Below are positions 1-5,354 of a DNA stretch of 15,014 nucleotides, piece by piece; positions within the stretch are counted from its first letter, which is position 1, and each line of letters begins with the position of its first letter. The translations under genes and the position numbers were made by a program. The DNA is taken from positions 1 through 15,014 of the forward strand of contig CAZKTF010000072.1 of NCBI GenBank assembly GCA_964555565.1, read 5' to 3'. The notes below the pieces were generated by a model. That model saw only the letters and a program-made list of their open reading frames with translations, made no database searches and had not been told where the DNA came from. The DNA is from CAZKTF01 sp964555565 (GTDB taxonomy: Bacteria > Planctomycetota > JAJSAM01 > JAKLKS01).

Positions 1-56
1 AATCACGCCGCGGAATCACGCAGTCGGACGCCGAACTGCGGAAGTTGGGCTAGGGA

Positions 57-73
57 GTGCCCGAGGCGGGCAC
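57..73 (-). terminator. Short GC hairpin after the ftsB-like gene, weak terminator candidate
   Basis: A 7-bp perfect stem (GTGCCCG / CGGGCAC) with a 3-nt loop lies 7 bp beyond the stop codon of the ftsB-like gene, in the direction of its transcription. No T-tract follows on the minus strand, so an intrinsic terminator of the classic kind is not shown. The rest of positions 1-56 holds only a duplicated octamer (aatcacgc at 1-8 and 14-21) and no gene that I can support. Confidence 0.25.
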
Positions 74-80
74 GGGCGGT

Positions 81-410
81 TCAGCGGACTATGAACTCCC
101 CCGGCCGCGTCATGCCGGTCTGGCGGCGGCTCAGCCGCTCCTGGAAGACCGGGTCGTGCTCGAGGGCCTTCTCCTGCAGCTCGAGGAGGGCCCTCTCCTT
201 CTTCAGGGCCTCGATCTCGCGGGTGATCTCCTCCTCGCGCCGCAGCGTGTCCGAGAGGTCGCGCTTGGCGGGCAGCAGGTTGCGCACGAGGACGAGCGCG
301 GCCATGAGCGCCACCGCCGCCGAGAAGTAGAACGCTACGTCGTGCCGCGGAGGAGCGTCCCCGTTCCGGGGGGCGTCCCCGGGCCCGGCGGCGGGGGAGG
401 GGTCGGTCAC
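81..410 (-). CDS. FtsB/DivIC-like septum formation initiator protein
   Basis: A 109-aa protein starting at a GTG that overlaps the eno stop codon by 4 bp (GTGA), which implies translational coupling. A proline-rich N-terminal stretch (residues 1-23) is followed by one hydrophobic segment (about 25-43, FYFSAAVALMAALVLV). A charged heptad-like coiled coil (about 48-85, rich in E, K, R and L) comes next, then a short C-terminal tail. A small bitopic membrane protein with a periplasmic coiled coil encoded directly after enolase is the classic eno-ftsB arrangement. FtsB/DivIC proteins bridge FtsL and FtsQ in the divisome. The family is diverse at sequence level, so the assignment rests on topology and synteny. 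The longer upstream reading frame is a shadow of eno. Confidence 0.75.
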   Translation of the reverse strand: MTDPSPAAGPGDAPRNGDAPPRHDVAFYFSAAVALMAALVLVRNLLPAKRDLSDTLRREEEITREIEALKKERALLELQEKALEHDPVFQERLSRRQTGMTRPGEFIVR

Positions 411-1720
411 CGGGCGGCCCCCGGGCGGAAGGGGAACCGCGCGTAGCGGGCGCGCGGGCCGAGCTCCTCCTCGATGCGGAGGAGCCGGTTGTACTTGGCC
501 GTGCGCTCGGAGCGGCTGAGGGAGCCGGTCTTGATCTGCCCGGTCCCGAGCGCCACGGCGAGGTCCGCGATGGTCGTGTCCTCCGTCTCCCCGGACCGGT
601 GGCTCACGATGGTCCCCCATCCGGCCGCCTGCGCCGTCCGCACGGTCTCGATCGTCTCCGAGAGGGTCCCGACCTGGTTGACCTTCACGAGCACCGCGTT
701 GGCCGTGTGCCGCTCGATCCCGCGCCGCACCCGCGCGGGGCTCGTGACGAAGACGTCGTCCCCCACGATCTGCACCCGCCCCCCCAGCCGCGCCGTGATG
801 GCCGCGAACCCCTCCTCGTCGTCCTCGCCGAAGGGGTCCTCGACGGAGACGACGGGGTAGCGGGCGCACCAGCGGGCATAAATCTCAAGGAGCGCCCCGC
901 GCGGGAGCGGGTCGGTCCGCCCCTCCCCCTCGAGCACGTAGCCGCCGTCGCGCAGGAGCTCCGTGGCCGCCACGTCGAGCGCGAGCGCGACCTGCCGCCC
1001 GGGCTCGTAGCCCGCGGCCACGACGGCCTCGAGCAGGAGCCGCAGCGCCTCCTCGTTGTTGGCGAGGTCCGGCGCGAAGCCCCCCTCGTCGCCCACCGCC
1101 GTGGCGAGCCCGGCCTTGCGCAGGAGCCCCTTCAGCGCGTGGAAGACCTCGGCCCCCGCGCGCAGCGCCTCGGAGAACCTGCGGAACCCGTGGGGGACCA
1201 GCATGAACTCCTGGACGTCCACGTTGTTGTCCGCATGGGCCCCGCCGTTGAGGACGTTCATGAGGGGCACCGGCAGGGTCCGCGCGCCGGGGCCGCCGAG
1301 GTGGCGGTAGAGCGGGACGCCCGCCTGCTCCGCCGCCGCCCGCGCCGCCGCCAGCGAGACCCCGAGGATCGCGTTCGCCCCCAGCCGCTTCTTCTCGGGG
1401 GTCCCGTCGATCGCGCAGAGCCTCGCGTCCAGGGCCTCCCGGTCCCGTGCGTCCATCCCCTTCACGCGGGGCCCGAGCACCGCCTGCGCGTTGCGCACCG
1501 CGCGCCGCACCCCCTTGCCGCCGTAGCGGGGGCCGCCGTCGCGCAGCTCCACCGCCTCGTGGGACCCGGTGGACGCGCCCGAGGGGACGATCGCCCTCCC
1601 CAGGGCCCCGCCGGCCAGCCGGACATCGACCTCGACGGTGGGGTTCCCGCGGGAATCGAGGACCTCCCGCGCGGCCACGCCCCGGATCCGGAAACCCGCC
1701 CCGCCCTTCCCTGCAGGCAT
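407..1720 (-). CDS. eno: Enolase (phosphopyruvate hydratase)
   Basis: A 437-aa enolase, the usual family length, converting 2-phosphoglycerate to phosphoenolpyruvate in glycolysis. Family motifs are intact: REVLDSRGNPTVE near the N terminus, VPLMNVLNGGAHADN (151-165), GDEGGFAP (210-217), VSVEDP (291-296), GDDVFVT (320-326), the signature LVKVNQVGTLSET (344-356) and SHRSGETEDT (373-382). By alignment with E. coli enolase, E171, E212, D249, E294, D321, K346, H374 and K397 match the catalytic and Mg-binding residues. The ATG is preceded by GGAG (1728-1731) at 7-nt spacing. The ftsB-like gene follows with a 4-bp overlap. A transposable element sits immediately upstream, so the native promoter region has been split and expression probably uses a rebuilt promoter. 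Confidence 0.98.
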   Translation of the reverse strand: MPAGKGGAGFRIRGVAAREVLDSRGNPTVEVDVRLAGGALGRAIVPSGASTGSHEAVELRDGGPRYGGKGVRRAVRNAQAVLGPRVKGMDARDREALDARLCAIDGTPEKKRLGANAILGVSLAAARAAAEQAGVPLYRHLGGPGARTLPVPLMNVLNGGAHADNNVDVQEFMLVPHGFRRFSEALRAGAEVFHALKGLLRKAGLATAVGDEGGFAPDLANNEEALRLLLEAVVAAGYEPGRQVALALDVAATELLRDGGYVLEGEGRTDPLPRGALLEIYARWCARYPVVSVEDPFGEDDEEGFAAITARLGGRVQIVGDDVFVTSPARVRRGIERHTANAVLVKVNQVGTLSETIETVRTAQAAGWGTIVSHRSGETEDTTIADLAVALGTGQIKTGSLSRSERTAKYNRLLRIEEELGPRARYARFPFRPGAAR

Positions 1721-1744
1721 GATGGAACTCCAGTGCTATCAAGG

Positions 1745-1752
1745 GTTTATCG
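1745..1752. repeat. Left 8-bp target site duplication
   Basis: gtttatcg directly abuts the left terminal repeat and is identical to 5379-5386 beyond the right terminal repeat. Confidence 0.9.
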
Positions 1753-1774
1753 GGCGAGTGTGGCTCTAACGCAA
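1746..1774 (-). promoter_or_regulatory. Candidate hybrid promoter driving eno
   Basis: Reading toward eno, TTGCGT (1769-1774, inside the terminal repeat of the element) is separated by exactly 17 bp from GATAAA (1746-1751, inside the target duplication). The eno ribosome binding site and ATG lie 15-30 bp further on. The predicted 5' leader would be about 20 nt. If the element is removed, the same GATAAA is preceded by TTGCGC at 18-bp spacing (5404-5409), so the insertion would have swapped one -35-like hexamer for another. The boxes match the sigma-70 consensus only partly; this is inference from sequence. Confidence 0.45.
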
Positions 1775-1776
1775 GG
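1753..1776 (+). repeat. Left terminal inverted repeat (IRL)
   Basis: Begins GGCGAGTG and continues with the 16-bp core TGGCTCTAACGCAAGG (1761-1776). The core is an exact reverse complement of 5355-5370. Mismatches to the right end occur only at repeat positions 3, 4 and 8. Confidence 0.93.
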
Positions 1777-1865
1777 TCATTCTTTTCGCGCGGGAATCTA
1801 TCCGCGCCTAGCGGAAGGACTCGGAGGTAGGCTGTGCGAGACTGGAAGAGGCCGAAGGGCGCGGG

Positions 1866-2231
1866 ATGCCGAGACGGAGGCGGATTGGTCATCTCGGGAT
1901 TCGGGCAGACGGGAAAGAGTACGGCGACTTCATCCCCTTCGAGGGGCCCGGGCGAGCGTGGGAGGCAATCAAGTTCCGCATCCTCCTCGAAGGGGTTGAG
2001 CAGGGGACGCGGATCACCTGTCGGCTCGATGACCCGGAAGGCGGTCCAGGAGGAGGGTTCCTCCGGTTCGCGGAGACCGAAGTCGAGGCCCCGCAAGAAG
2101 GGACCGCCGCGCTCGTCTGGGATCTTCCCGAGGGCTTGTCCATCATGGCCGGGAGGTACCGGCTCCAGGTCGTCAACGAGGATTGGATTCTCTCGCGGAC
2201 TGTCCACTTCGGGAAGAAGCCTGGGGCTTGA
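1866..2231 (+). CDS. Hypothetical passenger protein, 121 aa
   Basis: I do not recognise this protein. After a basic start (MPRRRR) it alternates short hydrophobic and polar stretches (AIKFRILLEGV, TRITCRLDDPEG, AALVWDLPEGL, GRYRLQVVNEDWIL), which suggests a small all-beta fold. No signal peptide, membrane segment or catalytic motif is visible. AAGG about 9 nt upstream of the ATG is a modest ribosome binding site. The composition of this frame is protein-like, whereas the overlapping frame from 1834 is Ser/Arg/Gly/Pro-rich and looks like a shadow. It is the first gene inside the left end of the element and faces inward. Passenger status is clear; function is unknown. Confidence 0.6.
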   Translation: MPRRRRIGHLGIRADGKEYGDFIPFEGPGRAWEAIKFRILLEGVEQGTRITCRLDDPEGGPGGGFLRFAETEVEAPQEGTAALVWDLPEGLSIMAGRYRLQVVNEDWILSRTVHFGKKPGA

Positions 2232-2256
2232 ACAGCCTTACTGCTGGGGGTCGTTC

Positions 2257-2397
2257 GTGAAGCGGCGCGACCGTAAGCGCGGGGAAGTAGTCATCGTCAG
2301 CGTGCCGATCTGGGACGCCAGAGACATCCCGCTGCTTCACCCGAAGATCAACGTGTGCTACCCGAGGGGAGGAACGCGGCGGAAGCCTAGGCGCTAG
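2257..2397 (+). CDS. Possible small passenger ORF, 46 aa
   Basis: A GTG-start ORF preceded by a G-rich stretch (CTGGGGG, 8 nt upstream) lies 25 bp after the 121-aa gene. The predicted peptide is basic at both ends (KRRDRKRG and RRKPRR), with a hydrophobic core containing EVVIVSVPIWDARDIPLL. It resembles nothing I can name. It could be a coupled second gene, or simply the open tail of a shadow frame that begins at 1834. Convergent with the candidate toxin gene; the 23 bp between them contain nothing clear. Confidence 0.25.
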   Translation: MKRRDRKRGEVVIVSVPIWDARDIPLLHPKINVCYPRGGTRRKPRR

Positions 2398-2420
2398 GGG
2401 CCAATGGCTCCCAAGTGGAC

Positions 2421-2813
2421 CTAGGCCATTCTCCGTCGAAGGAAGTCCTTGTATCGAAGCTCGGTTTGGGGTGAAGCCAAGAGCCCAAGTTGGATCTTGG
2501 CGACAAGGGCTGCGGACAGTTCGGTCTCAAGGAAGATGGCTTGGCCTAGCAGCGCGGCCTCTATTCCTGCCTTGTCCGGTACGGCGACCAACGCGAATGC
2601 GATCATCGAAGGTTGCCGAAGCCACGCGGCATGCTCGGTGGGCTGAATGACCATGGAGGGGCAGCCCGTCTTCGGGTCCGTCGTGAAGTTCGCCATGAGG
2701 AAGCGGCGATCAGGATCCGACTCGGCATCCGTTAGGGCGAAGTGCAGGTGCGTTGGGTAGCGCCTGGTTGCCTTGTTGGTAAACGCGAAGCCGGGATGAA
2801 TGGCGATCCCCAC
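2421..2813 (-). CDS. Candidate toxin paired with Panacea antitoxin
   Basis: A 130-aa protein on a GTG start, 13 bp downstream of the Panacea gene, with GAGG 11 nt upstream. The middle reads HLHFALTDAESDPD (22-35), FLMANFTTD (38-46), CPSMVIQPTEHAAWLRQPS (51-69), then IAFALVAV. This is a compact beta-rich pattern followed by a helical C-terminal half (about 80-130). Panacea-domain antitoxins are usually encoded beside the toxin they neutralise, so this is the natural toxin candidate. The strand pattern with a conserved-looking N-[FL]-T and a P-x-E-H-x-W segment recalls small beta-barrel toxins such as PemK/MazF, but that resemblance is impressionistic. No membrane segment is visible. It might instead be an accessory protein. 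Confidence 0.6.
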   Translation of the reverse strand: MGIAIHPGFAFTNKATRRYPTHLHFALTDAESDPDRRFLMANFTTDPKTGCPSMVIQPTEHAAWLRQPSMIAFALVAVPDKAGIEAALLGQAIFLETELSAALVAKIQLGLLASPQTELRYKDFLRRRMA

Positions 2814-2826
2814 TTCGGGATGTGCC

Positions 2827-3384
2827 TCAGGCGAGGCCGATGGCCCGATGGAAGTCGGCTAGACCAGTCTCGCGGGAGACGATCTCCTCAACCTGCTCAG
2901 GAGTCTTGCCGAGATGTGCCAGCAGACTCTCGATCTGAACCGGCAAGCTCGATGCACCGGGGTTTTCCCACTCCGGAAGGTCGTGCGTCCACTCGCAAAG
3001 CTCCCAAGTGCCCTTGTCCCGATGTTCCATCACGACCTCGGCGATGATGTCCAGATCCTCTTGAGAAAGAGCGAGGAAGCCATCTGGATCGACCACGGCA
3101 AGGGTGTTGTGTTCCCTCCGGATCCGACGATCCCAAGCCTTCCCTCGGAACGGATTGTCCGGCTTCAGCAAGTCGTAGATCCGACTCACGACCAGCCCAT
3201 TCCTCATCGAGCAGAAAGAGTCGCCGGTGATCGGCCTGTCCCGACGCTCAAGCGACTTGCGATCGGCCAGGTACAAGAGCTTGACCACGCGAATCATGTC
3301 GGGATGGCCGCCCTCAAGGCGGATCACCTCAGCGGCAGCGTCGGCTGCCTTCTCCTCGCTGAACCGGAACGCAAACGCGGCCAT
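2827..3384 (-). CDS. Panacea-domain (SocA-like, DUF4065) antitoxin
   Basis: A 185-aa protein with hallmarks of the Panacea/SocA family: KLLYLADRKSLERRDRPITGD (about 35-55), the following MRNGLVVSRIYDLLKP (60-75), a central L-S-x-E-D-L-D-I-I-A-E-V segment (106-117), and THDLPEWENP (133-142). The domain is known as a versatile antitoxin that neutralises many unrelated toxin types, usually those encoded next door. SocA, another member, is a proteolytic adaptor. The ATG at 3384 was chosen because the domain begins there; a longer upstream frame is Ser/Pro-rich and overlaps the transposase. A TATGCT -10-like box lies 9 nt before the ATG. It is divergent from the transposase across an 85-bp gap and forms an apparent operon with the 130-aa gene. 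Confidence 0.85.
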   Translation of the reverse strand: MAAFAFRFSEEKAADAAAEVIRLEGGHPDMIRVVKLLYLADRKSLERRDRPITGDSFCSMRNGLVVSRIYDLLKPDNPFRGKAWDRRIRREHNTLAVVDPDGFLALSQEDLDIIAEVVMEHRDKGTWELCEWTHDLPEWENPGASSLPVQIESLLAHLGKTPEQVEEIVSRETGLADFHRAIGLA

Positions 3385-3469
3385 GGTGCCACTAGCATAG
3401 CACCTACCTGCCCCGGCATGCGCGGGGAGCGCCTTGACTAAAGTAGAAAGATATGGTACGCTCCCCGGC
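3385..3469. promoter_or_regulatory. Divergent promoter region between antitoxin and transposase
   Basis: Toward the transposase, TTGACT (3434-3439) and TACGCT (3457-3462) are spaced 17 bp apart, ending 7 nt before the ATG. Toward the antitoxin, a TATGCT box lies 9 nt before its ATG, without a good -35. The region contains a direct repeat, ccccggcatg(c/a)gcg, at 3411-3424 and 3463-3476 (13 of 14 identical). It also contains an inverted pair, ggggagcg (3424-3431) and cgctcccc (3459-3466), bracketing the transposase promoter. These are plausible operators for autoregulation by the toxin-antitoxin complex; binding is inferred only. Confidence 0.4.
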
Positions 3470-4447
3470 ATGAGCGAGTCCAACAGACGACGCGGGCCGG
3501 TCGGAGGGGCCAAGTCCGAGACGGTCGCGGCCATCCCAAAGGCGTGCCAGGAGGAAGGCGCGGCCGTCGAGTTCCTGGAGCGGATGCGCTGGCCGAACGG
3601 CATGGCCTGTCCCCATTGCGGGAGCGTGGCCGTCTACCCCATGCTGGACCGGGACGGCAACCGGTCATCGCGTTACCTCTGGCGGTGCCGCCCTAGGGAA
3701 GGGTGCGGGATGCAGTTCACCTGGCGCGTTGGTTCCGTGATGGAGGACTCCCGCATCCCCGCGCGGATCTGGCTCTACGCCTTCTACCGGGCGTGCGCGT
3801 CGAAGAAGGGGATCTCGGCCCTCCAGATCAAGCGCGAGACGGGGCTCTCGTACAAGTCGGCCCTGTTCCTCATGCACCGCATCCGGTTCGCCATGACGGA
3901 CGACGGTGGGCCACTCGGCGGCACCGTCGAGACGGACGAGTGCTTCCTCGGCGGGAAGCTCTCGAACAAGCACAGGGACGAGCGGGACCGACTCCGCAAG
4001 ATCGGCTTCCCGAAGATCGCCGTTCAGGCCTTGGTCGAGCGCGGGGGCCGCGCCCGCGCCAGCATCATCCCGACCGTCAGCGGGGCGAACCTCGCGGACG
4101 CGATCAAGCGCACCGTCCACCCCGCGTCCACGGTGTTCACGGACGGGGGCGCCGACCATCCGGCCCTCTCGCGCGCCTTCGCCCGGCATGAGTGGATCAA
4201 CCACGACCGCGGCGAGTACGGGCGTGGAGACGTCACCACGAACACCGTGGAGGGCTTCTTCGGCCTCCTCCGCCGCCGCATCTACGGCACGCATCACTCG
4301 GTCTCCCAGCGGCACCTTGGGCCTTACCTCACGGAATCGTCCTTCCTCTACTCGCACCGTCACGAGGACGACGGGGCCCGTACCGCCGCCGCCATCCAAG
4401 GGGCCAACGGGCGCCGTCTCCGCTACCTGGAGCCAACTAGGGCTTGA
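3470..4447 (+). CDS. ISXO2-like DDE transposase, IS1595 family
   Basis: A 325-aa transposase. An N-terminal zinc ribbon uses C47-x2-C50 and C73-x5-C79. An HTH-like helical region follows (about 100-140, with SALQIKRETGLSYKSALFLMHRIR), then an ISXO2-type RNase H-like catalytic domain. The acidic residues are D156 in GGTVETDECFLGG, D225 in VFTDGG, and the third site in NTVEGFFGLLRRR (N258/E261), as typical of this family. The ATG at 3470 is preferred over an in-frame TTG at 3434, because that TTG belongs to the likely -35 box and the family starts near the zinc ribbon. No frameshift or internal stop is present, and both element ends are intact, so the element may be active. The leader appears to be only a few nucleotides long. 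Confidence 0.95.
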   Translation: MSESNRRRGPVGGAKSETVAAIPKACQEEGAAVEFLERMRWPNGMACPHCGSVAVYPMLDRDGNRSSRYLWRCRPREGCGMQFTWRVGSVMEDSRIPARIWLYAFYRACASKKGISALQIKRETGLSYKSALFLMHRIRFAMTDDGGPLGGTVETDECFLGGKLSNKHRDERDRLRKIGFPKIAVQALVERGGRARASIIPTVSGANLADAIKRTVHPASTVFTDGGADHPALSRAFARHEWINHDRGEYGRGDVTTNTVEGFFGLLRRRIYGTHHSVSQRHLGPYLTESSFLYSHRHEDDGARTAAAIQGANGRRLRYLEPTRA

Positions 4448-4486
4448 AAGAGTCCATCGCTGCCGATAGAATCCCTGCCGTCTTGA

Positions 4487-4573
4487 TGGTGCCCCCGCCC
4501 GAAGTCGAATCGGGATAGCCTCGCGGCCAGCGCATTCCAGGTGCGCCGCGTCTGCCACTTCCGCCACGGGGGC
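4487..4573 (-). tRNA. Class II Leu-type tRNA-like gene with aberrant anticodon loop (UGG, C33)
   Basis: An 87-nt cloverleaf with encoded CCA. The acceptor stem is GCCCCCG/CGGGGGC (7 perfect pairs) with discriminator A. Nucleotides TG fill positions 8-9. The D arm is GCG-GAAGTGGCAGA-CGC, very close to leucine tRNAs, and the anticodon stem GCGCA/TGCGC is perfect. The long variable arm has a 5-bp stem capped by GCGA, and the T arm is CCCGA-TTCGACT-TCGGG. The anticodon loop reads CCTGGAA, placing C at position 33 instead of the near-universal U and giving UGG, a proline anticodon on a leucine-type body. The usual G53-C61 pair is replaced by A-U, a compensated change. It lies 39 bp beyond the transposase stop, on the opposite strand. 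It could be a specialised tRNA, a tRNA mimic, or a decaying copy. Confidence 0.75.
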
Positions 4574-4662
4574 GTTGCCGGAGCCGGTGGAGGGATGTTC
4601 ACCTTGAGGAAGGGGTCCTCCACCGGCTTGCTGTTCCGGGCCATCCGGCGCGGCCCGCGTTT
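4574..4662. other. Short non-coding stretch upstream of the tRNA-like gene
   Basis: Together with 4448-4486 this makes up the space around the tRNA-like gene between the transposase and the 143-aa gene. I see no convincing ORF with a ribosome binding site; an ATG at 4644 opens a frame that simply reads through the tRNA-like gene. No clear tRNA promoter was found. Confidence 0.4.
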
Positions 4663-5094
4663 CTACTCGCCTCCTTCCCCGCTCAGTTCGCGGATGGCCT
4701 CCTCGATACGCGCTCCCGCGTGCCAGACCCGATCCCCGGGGCTCCCGATGGTGACGAGCAGTTCCTTCATCGGGAAGTTGGGAAGGGCGCGAGCGCCGTT
4801 CACCTTGAGCGTGCCGAGCCCGCGCGCCGTGACCCCGAGAGCCCGGGCGAGCGCCGCGGAGGAGAGCCCCGCCGTGCCAGCCTCCTTCACCTTTTGCATC
4901 AGGGCGAGGAACGCGGTCCCCTTCGCCGGACGCTGGACCACGGCGGGCCGCGGGCGTCCCTTGGTAGACTTGCTCGTGATGGCCCGAGCCGCCTTGCCCT
5001 CCAGCACCGACAGGAGATCGGCCACATCCGCCGCCGTTTCGCACCCGACCCGGCGACCCCCGTCCAGGTACACCACGAAGCGCGCGGTCGTCAT
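4663..5094 (-). CDS. Hypothetical passenger protein with possible winged-helix domain, 143 aa
   Basis: The N-terminal part (1-35) starts MTTARFVVYLDGGRRVGCETAADVADLLSVLEG cut at its glycines, a strand-turn-helix look. A basic linker (about 40-58) follows. Residues 64-122 resemble a helix-turn-helix with wing: a helix (LALMQKVKEAG), then GLSSAALARALGVTARGLGT, then a stretch leading to LLVTIGSPGDRVWHAG. This suggests DNA binding, perhaps control of element genes, but no named family is assigned. The ATG at 5094 has AGGA about 8 nt upstream. A perfect TTGACA lies 17 bp from CAGGAT, the latter only 6 nt before the ATG. The gene is divergent from the 50-aa basic protein gene across 72 bp containing a palindrome. 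Confidence 0.6.
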   Translation of the reverse strand: MTTARFVVYLDGGRRVGCETAADVADLLSVLEGKAARAITSKSTKGRPRPAVVQRPAKGTAFLALMQKVKEAGTAGLSSAALARALGVTARGLGTLKVNGARALPNFPMKELLVTIGSPGDRVWHAGARIEEAIRELSGEGGE

Positions 5095-5100
5095 GCCGCC

Positions 5101-5156
5101 ATCCTGGATCGAATGCGTGGCGCTGTCAAGTCCTAAGCGCGCTGTTACGCCGTAAC
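5101..5156. promoter_or_regulatory. Divergent control region with TTGACA box and GTTACG-C-CGTAAC palindrome
   Basis: On the minus strand, TTGACA (5124-5129) and CAGGAT (5101-5106) are 17 bp apart and point to the 143-aa gene. Upstream of that -35, a perfect 13-bp dyad (GTTACG-C-CGTAAC, 5144-5156) lies directly before the GGAGG of the 50-aa gene. The dyad is a plausible operator for the neighbouring HTH-like protein; this is inference. Confidence 0.4.
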
Positions 5157-5166
5157 GGAGGACCGC

Positions 5167-5319
5167 ATGGGCAGGCCGAAGAGGAAGCCGCCGGGACCCG
5201 CCGCCGAGACGCTAAAGATCGAGGGGCTTTGGGAGGATGCCGTCGCCAAGGCCATGCGGAAGCGGAAGCCTCCGGGCGGCTGGCCGAAACCCAAGAAGAA
5301 GCCCAAGCGCTGGAAGTAG
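5167..5319 (+). CDS. Small, very basic passenger protein, 50 aa
   Basis: Too short for the usual gene-calling limit, but it has an excellent ribosome binding site (GGAGG at 5157-5161, 5 nt before the ATG) and a clean stop inside the element. The N terminus reads MGRPKRKPPGPAA. The middle, TLKIEGLWEDAVAKAMRKRKPP, contains an amphipathic helix. The tail, GGWPKPKKKPKRWK, is Lys/Pro-rich. It carries very few acidic residues, so RNA or DNA binding is likely. It is the last gene before the right end of the element. It may assist transposition, act as a small accessory factor to the transposase, or bind the tRNA-like RNA; none of these is shown. From memory, similar short proteins with a W-E-D-A-V core occur next to ISXO2-type transposases, but I could not check this. 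Confidence 0.65.
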   Translation: MGRPKRKPPGPAAETLKIEGLWEDAVAKAMRKRKPPGGWPKPKKKPKRWK

Positions 5320-5354
5320 ACCGGGGGGGGGGCGCCCCATAGACGAATCGGCGC

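Noticed and set aside
1834..2230. Open frame from a GTG at 1834 with a good GGAGG upstream, overlapping the 121-aa gene
   Set aside because: Its translation is Ser/Arg/Gly/Pro-rich without hydrophobic periodicity, typical of an off-frame reading; the 1866 frame looks protein-like. Only its last 46 codons (from 2257) are kept as a weak separate candidate.
3434..3469. Longer transposase with a TTG start at 3434
   Set aside because: The TTG is part of the likely -35 box TTGACT and the added residues are not typical of the family; the ATG at 3470 is preferred.
3385..3603. N-terminal extension of the Panacea antitoxin to 258 aa
   Set aside because: The extension runs antisense to the transposase start and is Ser/Pro/Ala-rich. 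The Panacea domain begins just after the ATG at 3384.
4423..4644. A 73-aa ORF starting MARNSKPVEDPF on the minus strand
   Set aside because: It reads straight through the tRNA-like gene and into the transposase 3' end, and no ribosome binding site precedes it. It is best explained as a chance frame.
5321..5338. G-run and GGGGCGCCCC palindrome near the right end of the element
   Set aside because: Too short and low in complexity to call a terminator or operator in such a G+C-rich sequence; noted only as part of the element end.
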